A stretch of DNA of 27,301 bases from CAZWBR01 sp964404205 (GCA_964404205.1 CAYOJD010000031.1:1-27301); one strand, 5' to 3'; counted from the stretch's first letter, positions 6,563 through 15,479 are shown. Notes: a model not told the origin generated them from the sequence alone. Numbers and translations are program-made.

Positions 6563-8875
6563 ATGGAACTTGTTTTACCTGTATTGGCCATTTTGATGAC
6601 CGCAGGCATTGCGCCATTGCTGACGCGCTGGTTGGGCAATAAAACCGGCTATTGGCTGGCATTGTTGCCGCTACTTCTTTTCTCATTATTTTTCATGATG
6701 ATCCCCGAAATTGGGCGTGGCGAAGTAAAGACATGGTCGATTAGCTGGGTTCCGGCCTTGAAAATCAATTTCTCTTTCTTTCTCGACGGTTTAAGCCTTT
6801 TATTCGCGTTGCTGGTCACCGGGATGGGGACGCTGGTGATGCTCTTCTCGGCCTATTATATGAAAAGTTATCAGCTGCGGGGCCGTTTCTTTGTCTATAT
6901 TTTGCTCTTTATGGGTGCCATGTTAGGCCTTGTGCTCGCCAATAACCTGATAACGATGTTCCTTTTTTGGGAACTGACCAGTGTCAGTTCGTTCCTGCTG
7001 ATTGGTTTTTTTCACGAGAAACCCGAAGCCAGAGCTGCCTCGCTTCAGGCATTGCTCATTACCGTTTTCGGAGGGCTGGCCCTGCTGGCAGCCATCGTCA
7101 TGATAGGAATGGTTGCCGGAAGTTACGAACTGACCGACATTCTTTCGAGTAGCGAACTGCTGAAATCGAGCCATCTCTATTTTCCCATTATATTGACCAT
7201 ATTTCTGGCTGCGTTTACCAAATCAGCTCAATTCCCTTTTCATTTCTGGTTGCCGGGAGCCATGCAAGCCCCGGGCCCCGTTAGTGCGTATCTTCATTCG
7301 GCCACAATGGTCAAGGCCGGGATTTACCTATTGGCCCGGCTCACCCCTGCCATTGGGAACACCCCAGTATGGCAGGCTACGCTTATGCTGGCCGGAGCCA
7401 TCACCATGATAGTGGGCTCATTCTTAGCCCTTACCCAAACCGACTTGAAAAAAATACTGGCCTACACTACCGTTAGTGCGCTTGGGATCCTGGTTTTGCT
7501 GGTTGGCCTGGGTACCGATTTGGCCATCAAAGCTGCCGTTATATTTATCGTCGTCCACTCGTTCTACAAAGGTTCGCTTTTCATGATTGCCGGGGCACTC
7601 GAAAAGACGCTGGGCACACGCGACATCCGTCAGATGGGCGGGTTATGGAAGATAATGCCGGTAACCACGGTTGCCACCATTCTCACCTTGCTGTCGATGG
7701 CCGGATTGCCCCCGTTTTTGGGGTTTATTGGCAAGGAAATTATTTACGATGCCAAAGTTCAGGCACCTGATGTCGCCAATCTTATCCTGATTCTGGTTGT
7801 TATTGCCAATTCGCTTATGGTGGCCGTGGCCACTATAATTGGTTATGCCCTTTTCTTTGGAAAGAAAAAGGAGACCCCTAACACGCCGCACGAACCTTCG
7901 TGGCCATTGCTTGCCGGGCCGGTTTTTCTGGCGGTTGCAAGCATGGTAATGGGTATCTTCCCCAATTTGCTGGCTTCGCCGATATTATCGCCGGCCGTAT
8001 CGGCCATTAAAGCCGAAACGGTAACGCTGAACATCAAACTGTGGCATGGTTTTAATCTGGTATTGTTGCTGAGCATCTTAACGGTCAGCCTGGGGTTGCT
8101 GCTCTTTTTGTACCGAAAAAAGATTGTACCGGTTTTTATCAAGATTAATCAACGCTTTTTCAATGTCGAGTTCTCAAAAGTTTTCAGCGGAGTGATTGAC
8201 CGCTTTCTTTCGATGGCCAAAAACCAGACTGAAATTATTCAGCACGGACGACACCGCTACTACCTGATGCTTATACTGCTCACAACAGCGATTCTGGGTT
8301 GGAGCCAGCTGTTCAACTATGGGTTTAGCGTTATTCAAATCGACCTTGAGAGAGTCCCCTTCTATATGTTTGCCATTGTGCTGCTGATTATTGCTGCCAC
8401 CATGTCGGCCGTAATCTCCAACTCGAGATTGGTTGCGCTGGTATCGCTTGGGGTTATCGGCTTTCTGCTTTCGTTGATTTTTATGCTTTACGGAGCTGTC
8501 GATGTGGCCATTACATTAATTATCACCGAAACGCTAATCGTGATTTTATTTATGATGATAATCTATCATCTGCCACCTTATATGGTAAATATTTCGAAGC
8601 CCAAAAGTCGAATACGGGATGCAATGATCGCGTTGATCTTTGGAGGCTTCATGACTACGATTGTACTGAAAGCCGAATCGTTCAGGCTCGGGGAGCCCAT
8701 CAGCAATTTTTTTCTCGAAAAGAGCTTTACCGAAGCGAACGGACGAAATATCGTCAATGTCATTCTGGTCGATTTTCGTGGGCTGGACACATTTGGCGAG
8801 GCCATAGTGCTGGTGGTAGCTGCTATTGGCGTTTTCTCACTGTTGAAGTTAAATCCTAAACGAAGAGTAAGATGA
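6563..8875 (+). CDS. mrpA: Multi-subunit Na+/H+ antiporter subunit MrpA (MnhA)
   Basis: At 770 residues this is the large subunit of the Mrp antiporter, an inner-membrane complex that exchanges Na+ for H+ using the proton-motive force. Residues 1 to about 480 resemble complex I NuoL/ND5 with the expected charged residues: Glu137 in FLFWELTS, Lys220 and His227 in AAFTKSAQFPFHFWLPG, and Lys251 in HSATMVKAG. The C-terminal third has the MbhD-like segment (GAVDVAITLIITETL) and the closing MbhE-like motif GRNIVNVILVDFRGLDTFGE. This is therefore the long, full-size MrpA and not a split version. The gene opens the operon, and its stop overlaps the mrpB start (ATGA, 8872-8875). The upstream 367 bases must contain the operon promoter. 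Confidence 0.97.
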   Translation: MELVLPVLAILMTAGIAPLLTRWLGNKTGYWLALLPLLLFSLFFMMIPEIGRGEVKTWSISWVPALKINFSFFLDGLSLLFALLVTGMGTLVMLFSAYYMKSYQLRGRFFVYILLFMGAMLGLVLANNLITMFLFWELTSVSSFLLIGFFHEKPEARAASLQALLITVFGGLALLAAIVMIGMVAGSYELTDILSSSELLKSSHLYFPIILTIFLAAFTKSAQFPFHFWLPGAMQAPGPVSAYLHSATMVKAGIYLLARLTPAIGNTPVWQATLMLAGAITMIVGSFLALTQTDLKKILAYTTVSALGILVLLVGLGTDLAIKAAVIFIVVHSFYKGSLFMIAGALEKTLGTRDIRQMGGLWKIMPVTTVATILTLLSMAGLPPFLGFIGKEIIYDAKVQAPDVANLILILVVIANSLMVAVATIIGYALFFGKKKETPNTPHEPSWPLLAGPVFLAVASMVMGIFPNLLASPILSPAVSAIKAETVTLNIKLWHGFNLVLLLSILTVSLGLLLFLYRKKIVPVFIKINQRFFNVEFSKVFSGVIDRFLSMAKNQTEIIQHGRHRYYLMLILLTTAILGWSQLFNYGFSVIQIDLERVPFYMFAIVLLIIAATMSAVISNSRLVALVSLGVIGFLLSLIFMLYGAVDVAITLIITETLIVILFMMIIYHLPPYMVNISKPKSRIRDAMIALIFGGFMTTIVLKAESFRLGEPISNFFLEKSFTEANGRNIVNVILVDFRGLDTFGEAIVLVVAAIGVFSLLKLNPKRRVR

Positions 8876-9291
8876 CCCATTCCAATATATTCAGGACAGC
8901 TTCAGGGAAACTGGTTCCCGTTTTGGTTCTGTTGAGCCTGGTGGTACTTTACCGCGGACACAATAATCCGGGGGGAGGTTTTATTGGCGGATTGCTGGCC
9001 TCATCAGCCTATATTTTGTATGCAATGGCTCATGGGGCTAAAGCAGCTCGACGAAAGCTGAAACTAACGCCTCACGGACTGATGGCAAGCGGGCTATCTG
9101 TCATTCTGATATCGACCCTTTGGGGAATCGTTGCCGGTAAAAGTGCATTGACCGGATTGTGGGTTGATATCGACCCGCCACTGCTGCCAGCCATTCATCT
9201 GGGTACACCAATGTTATTCGATTTTGGGGTTTATCTAACTGTTATCGGGGTTTTATTGTTGATTATGTTTTCGATTATGGAGGAAAAATAA
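8872..9291 (+). CDS. mrpB: Na+/H+ antiporter subunit MrpB (MnhB)
   Basis: This 139-residue membrane protein is a complete MnhB domain with four predicted helices. The hallmark loop YRGHNNPGGGFIGGLLASSA lies at about residues 27-46, followed by the helix leading to the PHGLMASGL turn. MrpB packs beside MrpA in the antiporter and is needed for activity. The start ATG overlaps the mrpA stop by four bases. Its TAA (9289-9291) is followed directly by the mrpC ATG with no gap, so translation of the two genes is probably coupled. Confidence 0.96.
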   Translation: MTHSNIFRTASGKLVPVLVLLSLVVLYRGHNNPGGGFIGGLLASSAYILYAMAHGAKAARRKLKLTPHGLMASGLSVILISTLWGIVAGKSALTGLWVDIDPPLLPAIHLGTPMLFDFGVYLTVIGVLLLIMFSIMEEK

Positions 9292-9633
9292 ATGGAACTG
9301 TTATTGGCCATCGTGATAGGATTACTCTATTCGGCAGGGGTTTACCTGCTTTTACGCAGAAGTATTGTAAAACTAATTCTGGGTCTGGTATTTTTCAGCC
9401 ATGCCACCAACCTGTTGGTTTTTCTGGCCGGTGGACTGTCGAAAGTGCGCCCGCCATTTGTGGCAGCAGGTAAAGAAGTGGCCGATGCAGGGGTTGCCGA
9501 TCCGCTTCCGCAGGCATTGCTGCTTACAGCATTGGTCATTGGGTTTGGAATTACTGCATTCGCATTGGTTTTGATTTATCGCTTTTATAAAACAACCGGA
9601 ACGATTGATCTGGACGAAGTGAAGGAAAAATAA
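9292..9633 (+). CDS. mrpC: Na+/H+ antiporter subunit MrpC (MnhC, NuoK-like)
   Basis: This 113-residue protein has three membrane helices and is homologous to NuoK of complex I. Diagnostic stretches are the second helix (ILGLVFFSHATNLLVFLAGG), the Pro-rich loop VRPPFV and the third helix beginning ADPLPQALLLTALVIGFG, a very constant MrpC motif. It should form part of the ion path between the MrpA and MrpD channel units. It starts immediately after the mrpB stop and ends three bases before mrpD. The C-terminal tail IDLDEVKEK is hydrophilic and probably cytoplasmic. Confidence 0.96.
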   Translation: MELLLAIVIGLLYSAGVYLLLRRSIVKLILGLVFFSHATNLLVFLAGGLSKVRPPFVAAGKEVADAGVADPLPQALLLTALVIGFGITAFALVLIYRFYKTTGTIDLDEVKEK

Positions 9634-9636
9634 AAT

Positions 9637-11130
9637 ATGGACAGATTTCAACTGATACTTCCACTGGCATTGCCGTTACTGGCCATTATTCTGAGCCTCA
9701 TTTCAATACGAAAATTGAAGTTCAGGCAGATAGTTGGCGCCGTATCGACAGCCGCACAGCTGGCTGTTGCCATCTGGATTATCGCGACCGTCGACCGCGA
9801 AGGGATTGTTGTTATGCAAGCCGGAAACTGGCCTGCCCCTTTTGGCATTACGCTGGTAGCCGATATGTTTAGTGCCATTATGCTGGTGTTCTCCGGTCTA
9901 ATTGGCTTCACCGTTACCATCTACTCCATCGCCTTTGTCGATCGGAACCGGCAACGATTTCACTATTATCTGCTTTGCAATGCGTTGTTGCTTGGGGTAA
10001 ACGGGGCCTTCCTTACCGGCGATGTTTTTAACCTGTATGTTTGGTTCGAAATGTTGCTTATTTCTTCGTTTGTGCTGATTACACTTGGCAGCGAACGGAA
10101 GCAACTGGAAGGGGCAATCAAATATGTGACCATTAACCTGGTTGCTTCGATGATTTTTCTGGCCGCCGCCGGATTGCTTTACGGAAAAACAGGAACCCTG
10201 AATATGGCCGATTTGTCGTATAAACTGGCCAATAACCCATCACCGGTCATCAATAGTTCAGCCATGCTTTTTCTGGTGGCATTCGGTATAAAAGCGGCTG
10301 TCTTCCCATTTTTTTTCTGGCTTCCGGCCTCTTACCACACTCCTCCGGTTGCTGTCACCGCACTCTTTGCCGGACTGTTGACCAAAGTTGGGGTTTATGC
10401 GATGATTCGCTTCTTCGTCCTCTTCTTTAACCACGATCAGGTTTGGAAAGAGATTTTTCTTGTACTGGGGACATTAACCATGGTTATCGGGGCCATTACC
10501 GCCGCCTCACAGTACGATATCAGGCGTATATTGTCTTTCCATATCATTTCACAAATCGGGTACATGATTATTGGACTGGGCTTTTTTACGCCATTGGCTA
10601 TCGCCGGTGCCATCTATTTTATGGGGCATAATATTGTGGCCAAAACCAATACCTTTCTTATTGGCGGGATTATTCAGCGCCTGAGAGGCAGCTACGACCT
10701 GAAATCGATTGGCGGGCTTTATCAGAGCCATCCGTTTACCGCGCTTCTTTTTATTGTTCCTGCCCTTTCGCTGGCCGGAGTACCGCCACTTTCGGGGTTC
10801 TTCGGAAAATTTGTCCTGATTAAAGCCGGATACGATTCGGGAAATTTTGGGGTAGCATCGATTGCTTTGCTGGTTGGACTGGTCACTCTTTTCTCGATGA
10901 TTAAGATATGGAACGAAGCATTTTGGAAAAAAGAACCGCAGCAGGCTTCCATTCAACCGGTTCCGCTTGTTTCGCATAAAAAGGTTTTGCTCTATACGCC
11001 GGTTGTAATACTGGCCGTATTAACCATTGTGATGGGTATCTTTGCAGGTTACTTCTTCCGCTTTGCGACAGTAGCAGCCGAACAACTGACCGATCCGTCA
11101 GCTTACATTCGTGCGGTCCTTGGAATATAA
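9637..11130 (+). CDS. mrpD: Na+/H+ antiporter subunit MrpD (MnhD, NuoN/NuoM-like)
   Basis: This 497-residue polytopic protein is homologous to the proton-channel subunits of complex I. The channel residues are all present: Glu138 in LYVWFEMLL, Lys219 in AFGIKAAVFPFFFWLP, His234 in ASYHTPP and Lys250 in LLTKVG. The broken-helix region continues with SFHIISQIGYMIIGLG, and the SLAGVPPLSGFFGK motif near residue 380 is typical of this superfamily. MrpD and MrpA together are thought to carry protons and sodium. The gene sits three bases after mrpC and 12 bases before mrpE. Nothing unusual was seen in length or motifs. Confidence 0.97.
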   Translation: MDRFQLILPLALPLLAIILSLISIRKLKFRQIVGAVSTAAQLAVAIWIIATVDREGIVVMQAGNWPAPFGITLVADMFSAIMLVFSGLIGFTVTIYSIAFVDRNRQRFHYYLLCNALLLGVNGAFLTGDVFNLYVWFEMLLISSFVLITLGSERKQLEGAIKYVTINLVASMIFLAAAGLLYGKTGTLNMADLSYKLANNPSPVINSSAMLFLVAFGIKAAVFPFFFWLPASYHTPPVAVTALFAGLLTKVGVYAMIRFFVLFFNHDQVWKEIFLVLGTLTMVIGAITAASQYDIRRILSFHIISQIGYMIIGLGFFTPLAIAGAIYFMGHNIVAKTNTFLIGGIIQRLRGSYDLKSIGGLYQSHPFTALLFIVPALSLAGVPPLSGFFGKFVLIKAGYDSGNFGVASIALLVGLVTLFSMIKIWNEAFWKKEPQQASIQPVPLVSHKKVLLYTPVVILAVLTIVMGIFAGYFFRFATVAAEQLTDPSAYIRAVLGI

Positions 11131-11142
11131 AATATATCGAAG

Positions 11143-11478
11143 ATGAAAATAATCAAGAAGATAATCGTTGTAACCGAGTTTTTCTTTTATTACCTGAAAG
11201 AGCTGATCAAAGCCAATTTGATTCTTTCGTACGATATTCTGACCCCCACCAATTTGATGAAACCCGGAATTGTTGAGATTCCGCTCGACTTAAAAACGGA
11301 CAACGAAATCATTACGCTGGTCAATCTGGTTACGATGACCCCAGGTAGCCTGAGCCTCGATATCTCGGAGGACAAGACCCGTCTCTATGTACATGTGCTT
11401 TATCTCGACGATGCCAGTAAATTTAGGGAAGAGGTCAAATCGGGTCTCGAAAAAAGGGTAAAGGAGGTTTGGTCATGA
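11143..11478 (+). CDS. mrpE: Na+/H+ antiporter subunit MrpE (MnhE), N-terminally short
   Basis: This 111-residue protein matches the later two thirds of MrpE. It has an amphipathic entry helix (FFFYYLKELIKANLILSYDIL), the PGIVEIPLDLKTDNEI motif, the TMTPGSLSLDIS motif and a final VHVLYLDD strand. MrpE of Bacillus is about 158 residues and has two further membrane helices at its N-terminus. Those are absent here, and only 12 bases separate this ATG from the mrpD stop, so they are not hidden upstream. The soluble domain is fully conserved, which speaks for a natural short form and not a broken gene. The ATGA at 11475-11478 couples it to mrpF. Confidence 0.92.
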   Translation: MKIIKKIIVVTEFFFYYLKELIKANLILSYDILTPTNLMKPGIVEIPLDLKTDNEIITLVNLVTMTPGSLSLDISEDKTRLYVHVLYLDDASKFREEVKSGLEKRVKEVWS

Positions 11479-11762
11479 GCCACCATTCGACAATTATTGA
11501 AACGGCAGCCTATATTTCGATGTCGCTGCTATTGGTTGCGCTTATCCTCGGTTTCTGGCGACTGCTCAAAGGTCCCACTCTAGCCGACAGGGTTTTGGTA
11601 CTCGACCTTATCTCTTTTATCGTTATTGGAATGACCATTGCGCTGGCTGCCACCAGTGGCGAGGTTATCTATCTCGATGCAGCAGTGGTGCTGGCACTAA
11701 TTTCGTTTATGGGAACTGTTGCTTTTGCCCAATTCTTAAAAAAAAGATACTATGATCGCTGA
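11475..11762 (+). CDS. mrpF: Na+/H+ antiporter subunit MrpF (MnhF)
   Basis: This 95-residue protein has three helices and the signature GPTLADRVLVLDLIS (33-47), in which Asp38 and Asp44 match the conserved acidic residues of MrpF. The C-terminal EVIYLDAAVVLALISFMGTV segment is also typical. I start it at ATG 11475, which overlaps the mrpE stop as ATGA. It is preceded by AAGGAGG (11461-11467), one of the few clear Shine-Dalgarno sequences in this window. A TTG two codons earlier (11469) is in frame but lies too close to that site. Confidence 0.95.
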   Translation: MSHHSTIIETAAYISMSLLLVALILGFWRLLKGPTLADRVLVLDLISFIVIGMTIALAATSGEVIYLDAAVVLALISFMGTVAFAQFLKKRYYDR

Positions 11763-12123
11763 ATGGATATCCGCAATATTGATGGTCCTCGGAGCCATTT
11801 TTATCCTGCTTTCGGCATTGGGGGTGCTTCGTTTTCCCGATTTGTACAGTCGTATGCATGCAGCGACAAAAGCCTCATCGTTTGGGGTTGCTTTAATGCT
11901 GATCGGCATTTCGATATGGATACCAACCCCTTACATCATTATCGAAGCCCTGCTGATTATACTCTTTATCTATATAACCGCACCAATCGCCTCACATATG
12001 ATTGGCCGCGTGGCGCATCTGCTCAATATTAAGGTTGGCAGCGAAGACTGTATCGACGAACTGGAACAGGCTATTTTATGTAACAGCGAAGAAAAAGAAC
12101 CTGAAACCGGTGTTGATCAATAA
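11752..12123 (+). CDS. mrpG: Na+/H+ antiporter subunit MrpG (MnhG)
   Basis: This 123-residue protein has three membrane helices and the family hallmark LGVLRFPDLYSRMHAATKASSFG (about residues 23-45), followed by a third helix (PYIIIEALLIILFIYITAPI). It completes the mrpABCDEFG set in standard order. The start lies 11 bases inside the mrpF gene. The last 25 residues are acidic (EDCIDELEQA...EEKEPETG) and should face the cytoplasm. The operon appears to end here: the next gene follows after about 95 bases and has its own -7-type box. Confidence 0.95.
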   Translation: MIAEWISAILMVLGAIFILLSALGVLRFPDLYSRMHAATKASSFGVALMLIGISIWIPTPYIIIEALLIILFIYITAPIASHMIGRVAHLLNIKVGSEDCIDELEQAILCNSEEKEPETGVDQ

Positions 12124-12182
12124 ATTCACAATTACCCTACATATTTTATACAAATTGTCTCGCTAAACATTATTATTGATAT

Positions 12183-12190
12183 TACATTTG
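12183..12190 (+). promoter_or_regulatory. Possible -7 box for the TolB-like lipoprotein operon
   Basis: TACATTTG fits TAnnTTTG exactly and would place the transcript start about 20 bases before the ATG at 12218. The nearest upstream TTG (12155-12157) is 25 bases away, which is longer than usual, so this promoter is only tentative. Confidence 0.35.
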
Positions 12191-12217
12191 GGCAACAATC
12201 CACTAAATTATCGACTT

Positions 12218-13738
12218 ATGAGTTGCAAAAATGTATGGCTGTTCGCTTTGATAGTTACAGCAGCCGGATGTCAGGAAACCACAACGCCAACTTCGGCCGG
12301 AATTTTTTCCACCTTAGCAGATATTGGCAAAATAGCCCACAAAGGATCAGTTGTTTACAACGACTCGCTTCAGGAATATACCATTAAGGGAAGCGGCGAG
12401 AATATGTGGTTTCAGGAAGATGCCTTTTATCTGGCTTCGCTTAACATGAAAGGCGATTTTATTCTAACCACCAATTGTCGCTTCGAAGGGGAAGGAAAGA
12501 ATGCACATCGAAAAATGGGACTTATCATTCGTGAAGGCCTCGAAACCGATGCCCGTTATGCCGATGCAGCCGTTCATGGCGACGGGCTTACTTCGCTTCA
12601 ATACCGTGACACGGTCGGTGCAAATACCAAAGAGGTCAAAGCCGAATTAATAGCACCGGATATTATTCAACTTGAACGAAACGGAAGCTCGGTGATTATG
12701 CGGGCTGCGAAATGGGGCGAGCCATTACAGGAAACCGGCCGTATCGAATTATCATTCGGCGACTCGGTTTACGCCGGCATATTTATTTGTTCGCACGAAG
12801 AATTTTTCTCCGAAACAGCCCGTTTCAGCAATTTCAGGATTGATATCCCGGCAGCAGAAGGGGTTGACGGGTATAGGACACCATCGGCCAGCCGAATCGA
12901 AATAGTGGATATCGAAACCGGAGTACGACGGGTAGTCTATGCCACATCCGATCACATCGAAGCCAACAATTGGTCGGCCGATGGCAAATATCTTATCTAC
13001 AATTCCAACGGGTTACTCTATAAATTTCCGCTCGACACAAAGATTCCGGAACAAATACCCACCGGCGATGTGGTTAAAAATAACAACGACCATGTTTTGT
13101 CGTTCGACGGGAAAATGATTGGTATTTCAAGTTCAACAAAAGTAGCCGACGGCCGTGAAGGCTCTATGGTCTATACTGTACCGGTTGAGGGAGGGATACC
13201 GAAAGCCATTACGCCCAATATCCCTTCTTACTTTCATGGCTGGTCGCCCGATGGGAAAACGCTGGTTTACTGCGCCGAACGCAATGGAGATTACGATGTA
13301 TGGGGAATCCCCTCCGAAGGTGGTGAGGAGTTTCAGTTGACCCGTTCGCCCGGCCTCGACGATGGCCCCGAATATTCGCCCGATGGAAAGTACATCTATT
13401 TCAATTCCGTTCGATCGGGATTGATGAAAATCTGGCGAATGGCCCCCGATGGCTCAAATCAGGAACAGGTGAGTTTTGGTCCTTACAACGACTGGTTTGC
13501 CCATATCTCGCCCGACGGGAGTCAAATGATTTATATTTCGTACCCCGAAACGGTACCTCCCGGTTCGCATCCGCACAATCAGCACGTGATGCTTCGTTTG
13601 CAAAAGGTCGACAGCCGCGAATCGAAAGTTGTCGCATCGCTTTACGGTGGCCAGGGAACTCTAAATGTACCTTCGTGGAGCCCTTGCGGGAAATATGTTG
13701 CATTCATGTCGTACACTTATGGCGATCCAAATCAATAA
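12218..13738 (+). CDS. TolB-like beta-propeller lipoprotein
   Basis: This 506-residue protein begins with a lipoprotein signal peptide: MSCKNVWLFALIVTAAGC with the lipid-carrying Cys at 18. ATG 12218 is preferred to a TTG at 12176 because it places this signal at the N-terminus. Residues of about 25-220 form a jelly-roll-like region with MGLIIREGLETDARYADAAV and HGDGLTSLQYRD. The rest holds WD40-like PD40 repeats: NNWSADGKYLIYN, GWSPDGKTLVYC, EYSPDGKYIYFNS, HISPDGSQMIYIS and SWSPCGKYVAFMS. Bacteroidota proteins of this make-up are often labelled TolB-like or 'biopolymer transporter TolR', but no transport role is shown. An envelope-anchored binding scaffold is the safest reading. The gene overlaps the next one by 20 bases, so the two products probably work together. 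Confidence 0.85.
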   Translation: MSCKNVWLFALIVTAAGCQETTTPTSAGIFSTLADIGKIAHKGSVVYNDSLQEYTIKGSGENMWFQEDAFYLASLNMKGDFILTTNCRFEGEGKNAHRKMGLIIREGLETDARYADAAVHGDGLTSLQYRDTVGANTKEVKAELIAPDIIQLERNGSSVIMRAAKWGEPLQETGRIELSFGDSVYAGIFICSHEEFFSETARFSNFRIDIPAAEGVDGYRTPSASRIEIVDIETGVRRVVYATSDHIEANNWSADGKYLIYNSNGLLYKFPLDTKIPEQIPTGDVVKNNNDHVLSFDGKMIGISSSTKVADGREGSMVYTVPVEGGIPKAITPNIPSYFHGWSPDGKTLVYCAERNGDYDVWGIPSEGGEEFQLTRSPGLDDGPEYSPDGKYIYFNSVRSGLMKIWRMAPDGSNQEQVSFGPYNDWFAHISPDGSQMIYISYPETVPPGSHPHNQHVMLRLQKVDSRESKVVASLYGGQGTLNVPSWSPCGKYVAFMSYTYGDPNQ

Positions 13739-14792
13739 AATATTGCTCTCGTTAATTTTGATTTTCCTTTCGGGAACATTGGCCCCGGTATTTGGACAAG
13801 CTGACGAAATTATCGTCAACCTTCAGATGACCGATCGGAACTATGTTCCCGGAGGGTTAATCCGATTTGATTTTGGAGCCACCAATCAATCCCAATCGGC
13901 CAAAGCATCAACAATACCTCTCGAGATACGGGATCAAACAGGAAAGGTTGTTTGGAATAGTTTAATCAATATTGAGGCCGGAGCCAATCATCCGGTTAAG
14001 CTATCGCTTATGGCCAACGCTCCTTCGGCAGGCGGGAGTTATATCCTCACAATCAACGGCAACAATAATCGTTTCGCCCATCCATTACCTGCCATACCAT
14101 TCTTCGTAACCGAACCTGCAAAACCGAAATTATTGGCTAAGATTCTGGTCACGGTTCCCGAGGGCGAAACCGAGTTGCATCATTTTGTCGAGAAATGGGC
14201 AATTGAGGCACCCTCTATCTCGTGGGGGCAAATAGTGCTGTGCGGTAAAAAAACATGGCAAAACTATATCCGTGGAGAAAAAGAGACAATTAATTTGATT
14301 GAACGAGCATTAAGACGAAGCATGACTGTTATATTTCTCGACTTTCAGCCACTTGGGGCAAATGGTGAATCAGCAACGGTTACTTTGCCGTTATCCGTTT
14401 CAGCGTCACCTGACAGTGAATACGAGCCAGGCGAGATAGTTCAAATAGCCAATAAAGAGATGTTGTTTAATATGCCTGCTGACCAGTTCGGGCAATTGAA
14501 TGGCCTTAACGGAAATATTTGTCACACCGCGGGTTTCAGGGTAAAAGGAAACAAAATCGATATCGAGCCGCTAATCAAATCTGAAAAGAGAGAGAAAGTT
14601 GCACCTGTGGTTAAAATTGCTGCCCAAAATGGGAATGGGACCATTGTGCTTTGTGGAATCTTAACGGAAGGCCGCCTTGACGAAAGCGTAAAAAAACTGC
14701 GCAATCAACCGGAACTGTCAACTTACGACCCGGTTGCCGTTCAGTTTTTACTTAATCTGATTGCCACTTCGGTGGACAAAAATCTACTTTGA
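13719..14792 (+). CDS. Exported protein of unknown function with Ig-like and GATase-like regions
   Basis: I recognise no named family with confidence. ATG 13719 gives 357 residues with a good signal peptide (MAIQINKILLSLILIFLSG, cleavage likely after VFG at about 26). Residues of about 30-130 look like an all-beta Ig-like module: repeated strands, LQMTDRNYVPGGLIRFDF, ending in FFVTEPAKP. Residues of about 135-357 alternate strands and helices (GQIVLCGKKTWQNYI, INLIERALRRSMTVIFLDF, GTIVLCGILTEGRL) and end DPVAVQFLLNLIATS. That ending resembles the Rossmann-like GATase1 modules found at the C-terminus of some family 2 glycosidase-like proteins; the assignment is inference. Catalytic residues could not be identified. 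The 20-base overlap with the lipoprotein gene suggests a joint function in the periplasm or at the surface. Confidence 0.75.
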   Translation: MAIQINKILLSLILIFLSGTLAPVFGQADEIIVNLQMTDRNYVPGGLIRFDFGATNQSQSAKASTIPLEIRDQTGKVVWNSLINIEAGANHPVKLSLMANAPSAGGSYILTINGNNNRFAHPLPAIPFFVTEPAKPKLLAKILVTVPEGETELHHFVEKWAIEAPSISWGQIVLCGKKTWQNYIRGEKETINLIERALRRSMTVIFLDFQPLGANGESATVTLPLSVSASPDSEYEPGEIVQIANKEMLFNMPADQFGQLNGLNGNICHTAGFRVKGNKIDIEPLIKSEKREKVAPVVKIAAQNGNGTIVLCGILTEGRLDESVKKLRNQPELSTYDPVAVQFLLNLIATSVDKNLL

Positions 14793-14810
14793 AACCAATC
14801 GCAATAAATC

Positions 14811-15479
14811 TTATCGATTGGGAAATTGATAGGGTTTATCGAACCGTTTTTTGTAGGCTCCGTTTTTCTTCAGGTTCATATTCCAGTAGAAGTTAGACCA
14901 ACCCAAACAATTCATTATATTAACAACCCAAAGTGTAACTTTTGACAACTGATAAGGTTTGTGCATCGACTTGACAATATCGTACGAAAACCTTCCGGTT
15001 GTAGCGAAACAAGCGCCTAACTCAAAAAAGTTACGGAAGATTTTACGGGTCATTATTGGTGGCTGAACCTGAATCCCTTCTACCCCACCTTTAATAACTG
15101 TTCCCAGATACTCGCCCCCAAGCCGCCTGACCAGTTTATCGAGATAGCGCTCAATCCAAACGGAATGAATGATTTCAGGGAAACCAGATTGTACAATAAA
15201 ACCAATCTTTTTGTCCGAACACTTTTCAAGATAAATCTGCTCAAAAAAAAGTTTTACAATGGCGGGCATCGATGAGGTGTAAAGCGGGAAAATAAGAATT
15301 ACGGTATCGGCTTCTCTCCAAATTTCCAAATGTTTACTCATCTGCCGTACATTCGCCAGAAAACATACGGGAACTTCATCTTTCCTGACCGAAGCAAACC
15401 CCATCAGAAAATGGTCGGTAAGCAGTTTTGAATTGCTGTTCCGGTTTCGGGGCGAGCCATTAAAAATGGCTAATTTCAT
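14811..15479 (-). CDS. Flavodoxin-fold NAD(P)H-dependent oxidoreductase
   Basis: This 222-residue protein begins MKLAIFNGSPRNRNSNSKLL, the classic strand plus phosphate-binding loop of FMN-dependent NAD(P)H oxidoreductases. The second flavin-contact region is IFPLYTSSMPAIVKLFFEQI (about 80-100), followed by KKIGFIVQSGF. The C-terminal 70 residues, rich in Phe, Trp and Lys, are not part of the common flavodoxin core and may form a lid or membrane-contact helix. I start at ATG 15479; an ATG four codons earlier is possible. The gene begins 20 bases inside the preceding flavoprotein gene, so the two are almost certainly co-expressed and may form a heteromer. The substrate is unknown. Confidence 0.85.
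   Translation of the reverse strand: MKLAIFNGSPRNRNSNSKLLTDHFLMGFASVRKDEVPVCFLANVRQMSKHLEIWREADTVILIFPLYTSSMPAIVKLFFEQIYLEKCSDKKIGFIVQSGFPEIIHSVWIERYLDKLVRRLGGEYLGTVIKGGVEGIQVQPPIMTRKIFRNFFELGACFATTGRFSYDIVKSMHKPYQLSKVTLWVVNIMNCLGWSNFYWNMNLKKNGAYKKRFDKPYQFPNR

Noticed and set aside
14795..14821. CCAATCG...CGATTGG inverted repeat between convergent genes as a bidirectional terminator
   Set aside because: Only 7 bp with a 13-base loop, overlapping a stop codon and without a T-run on either strand; too weak to call.
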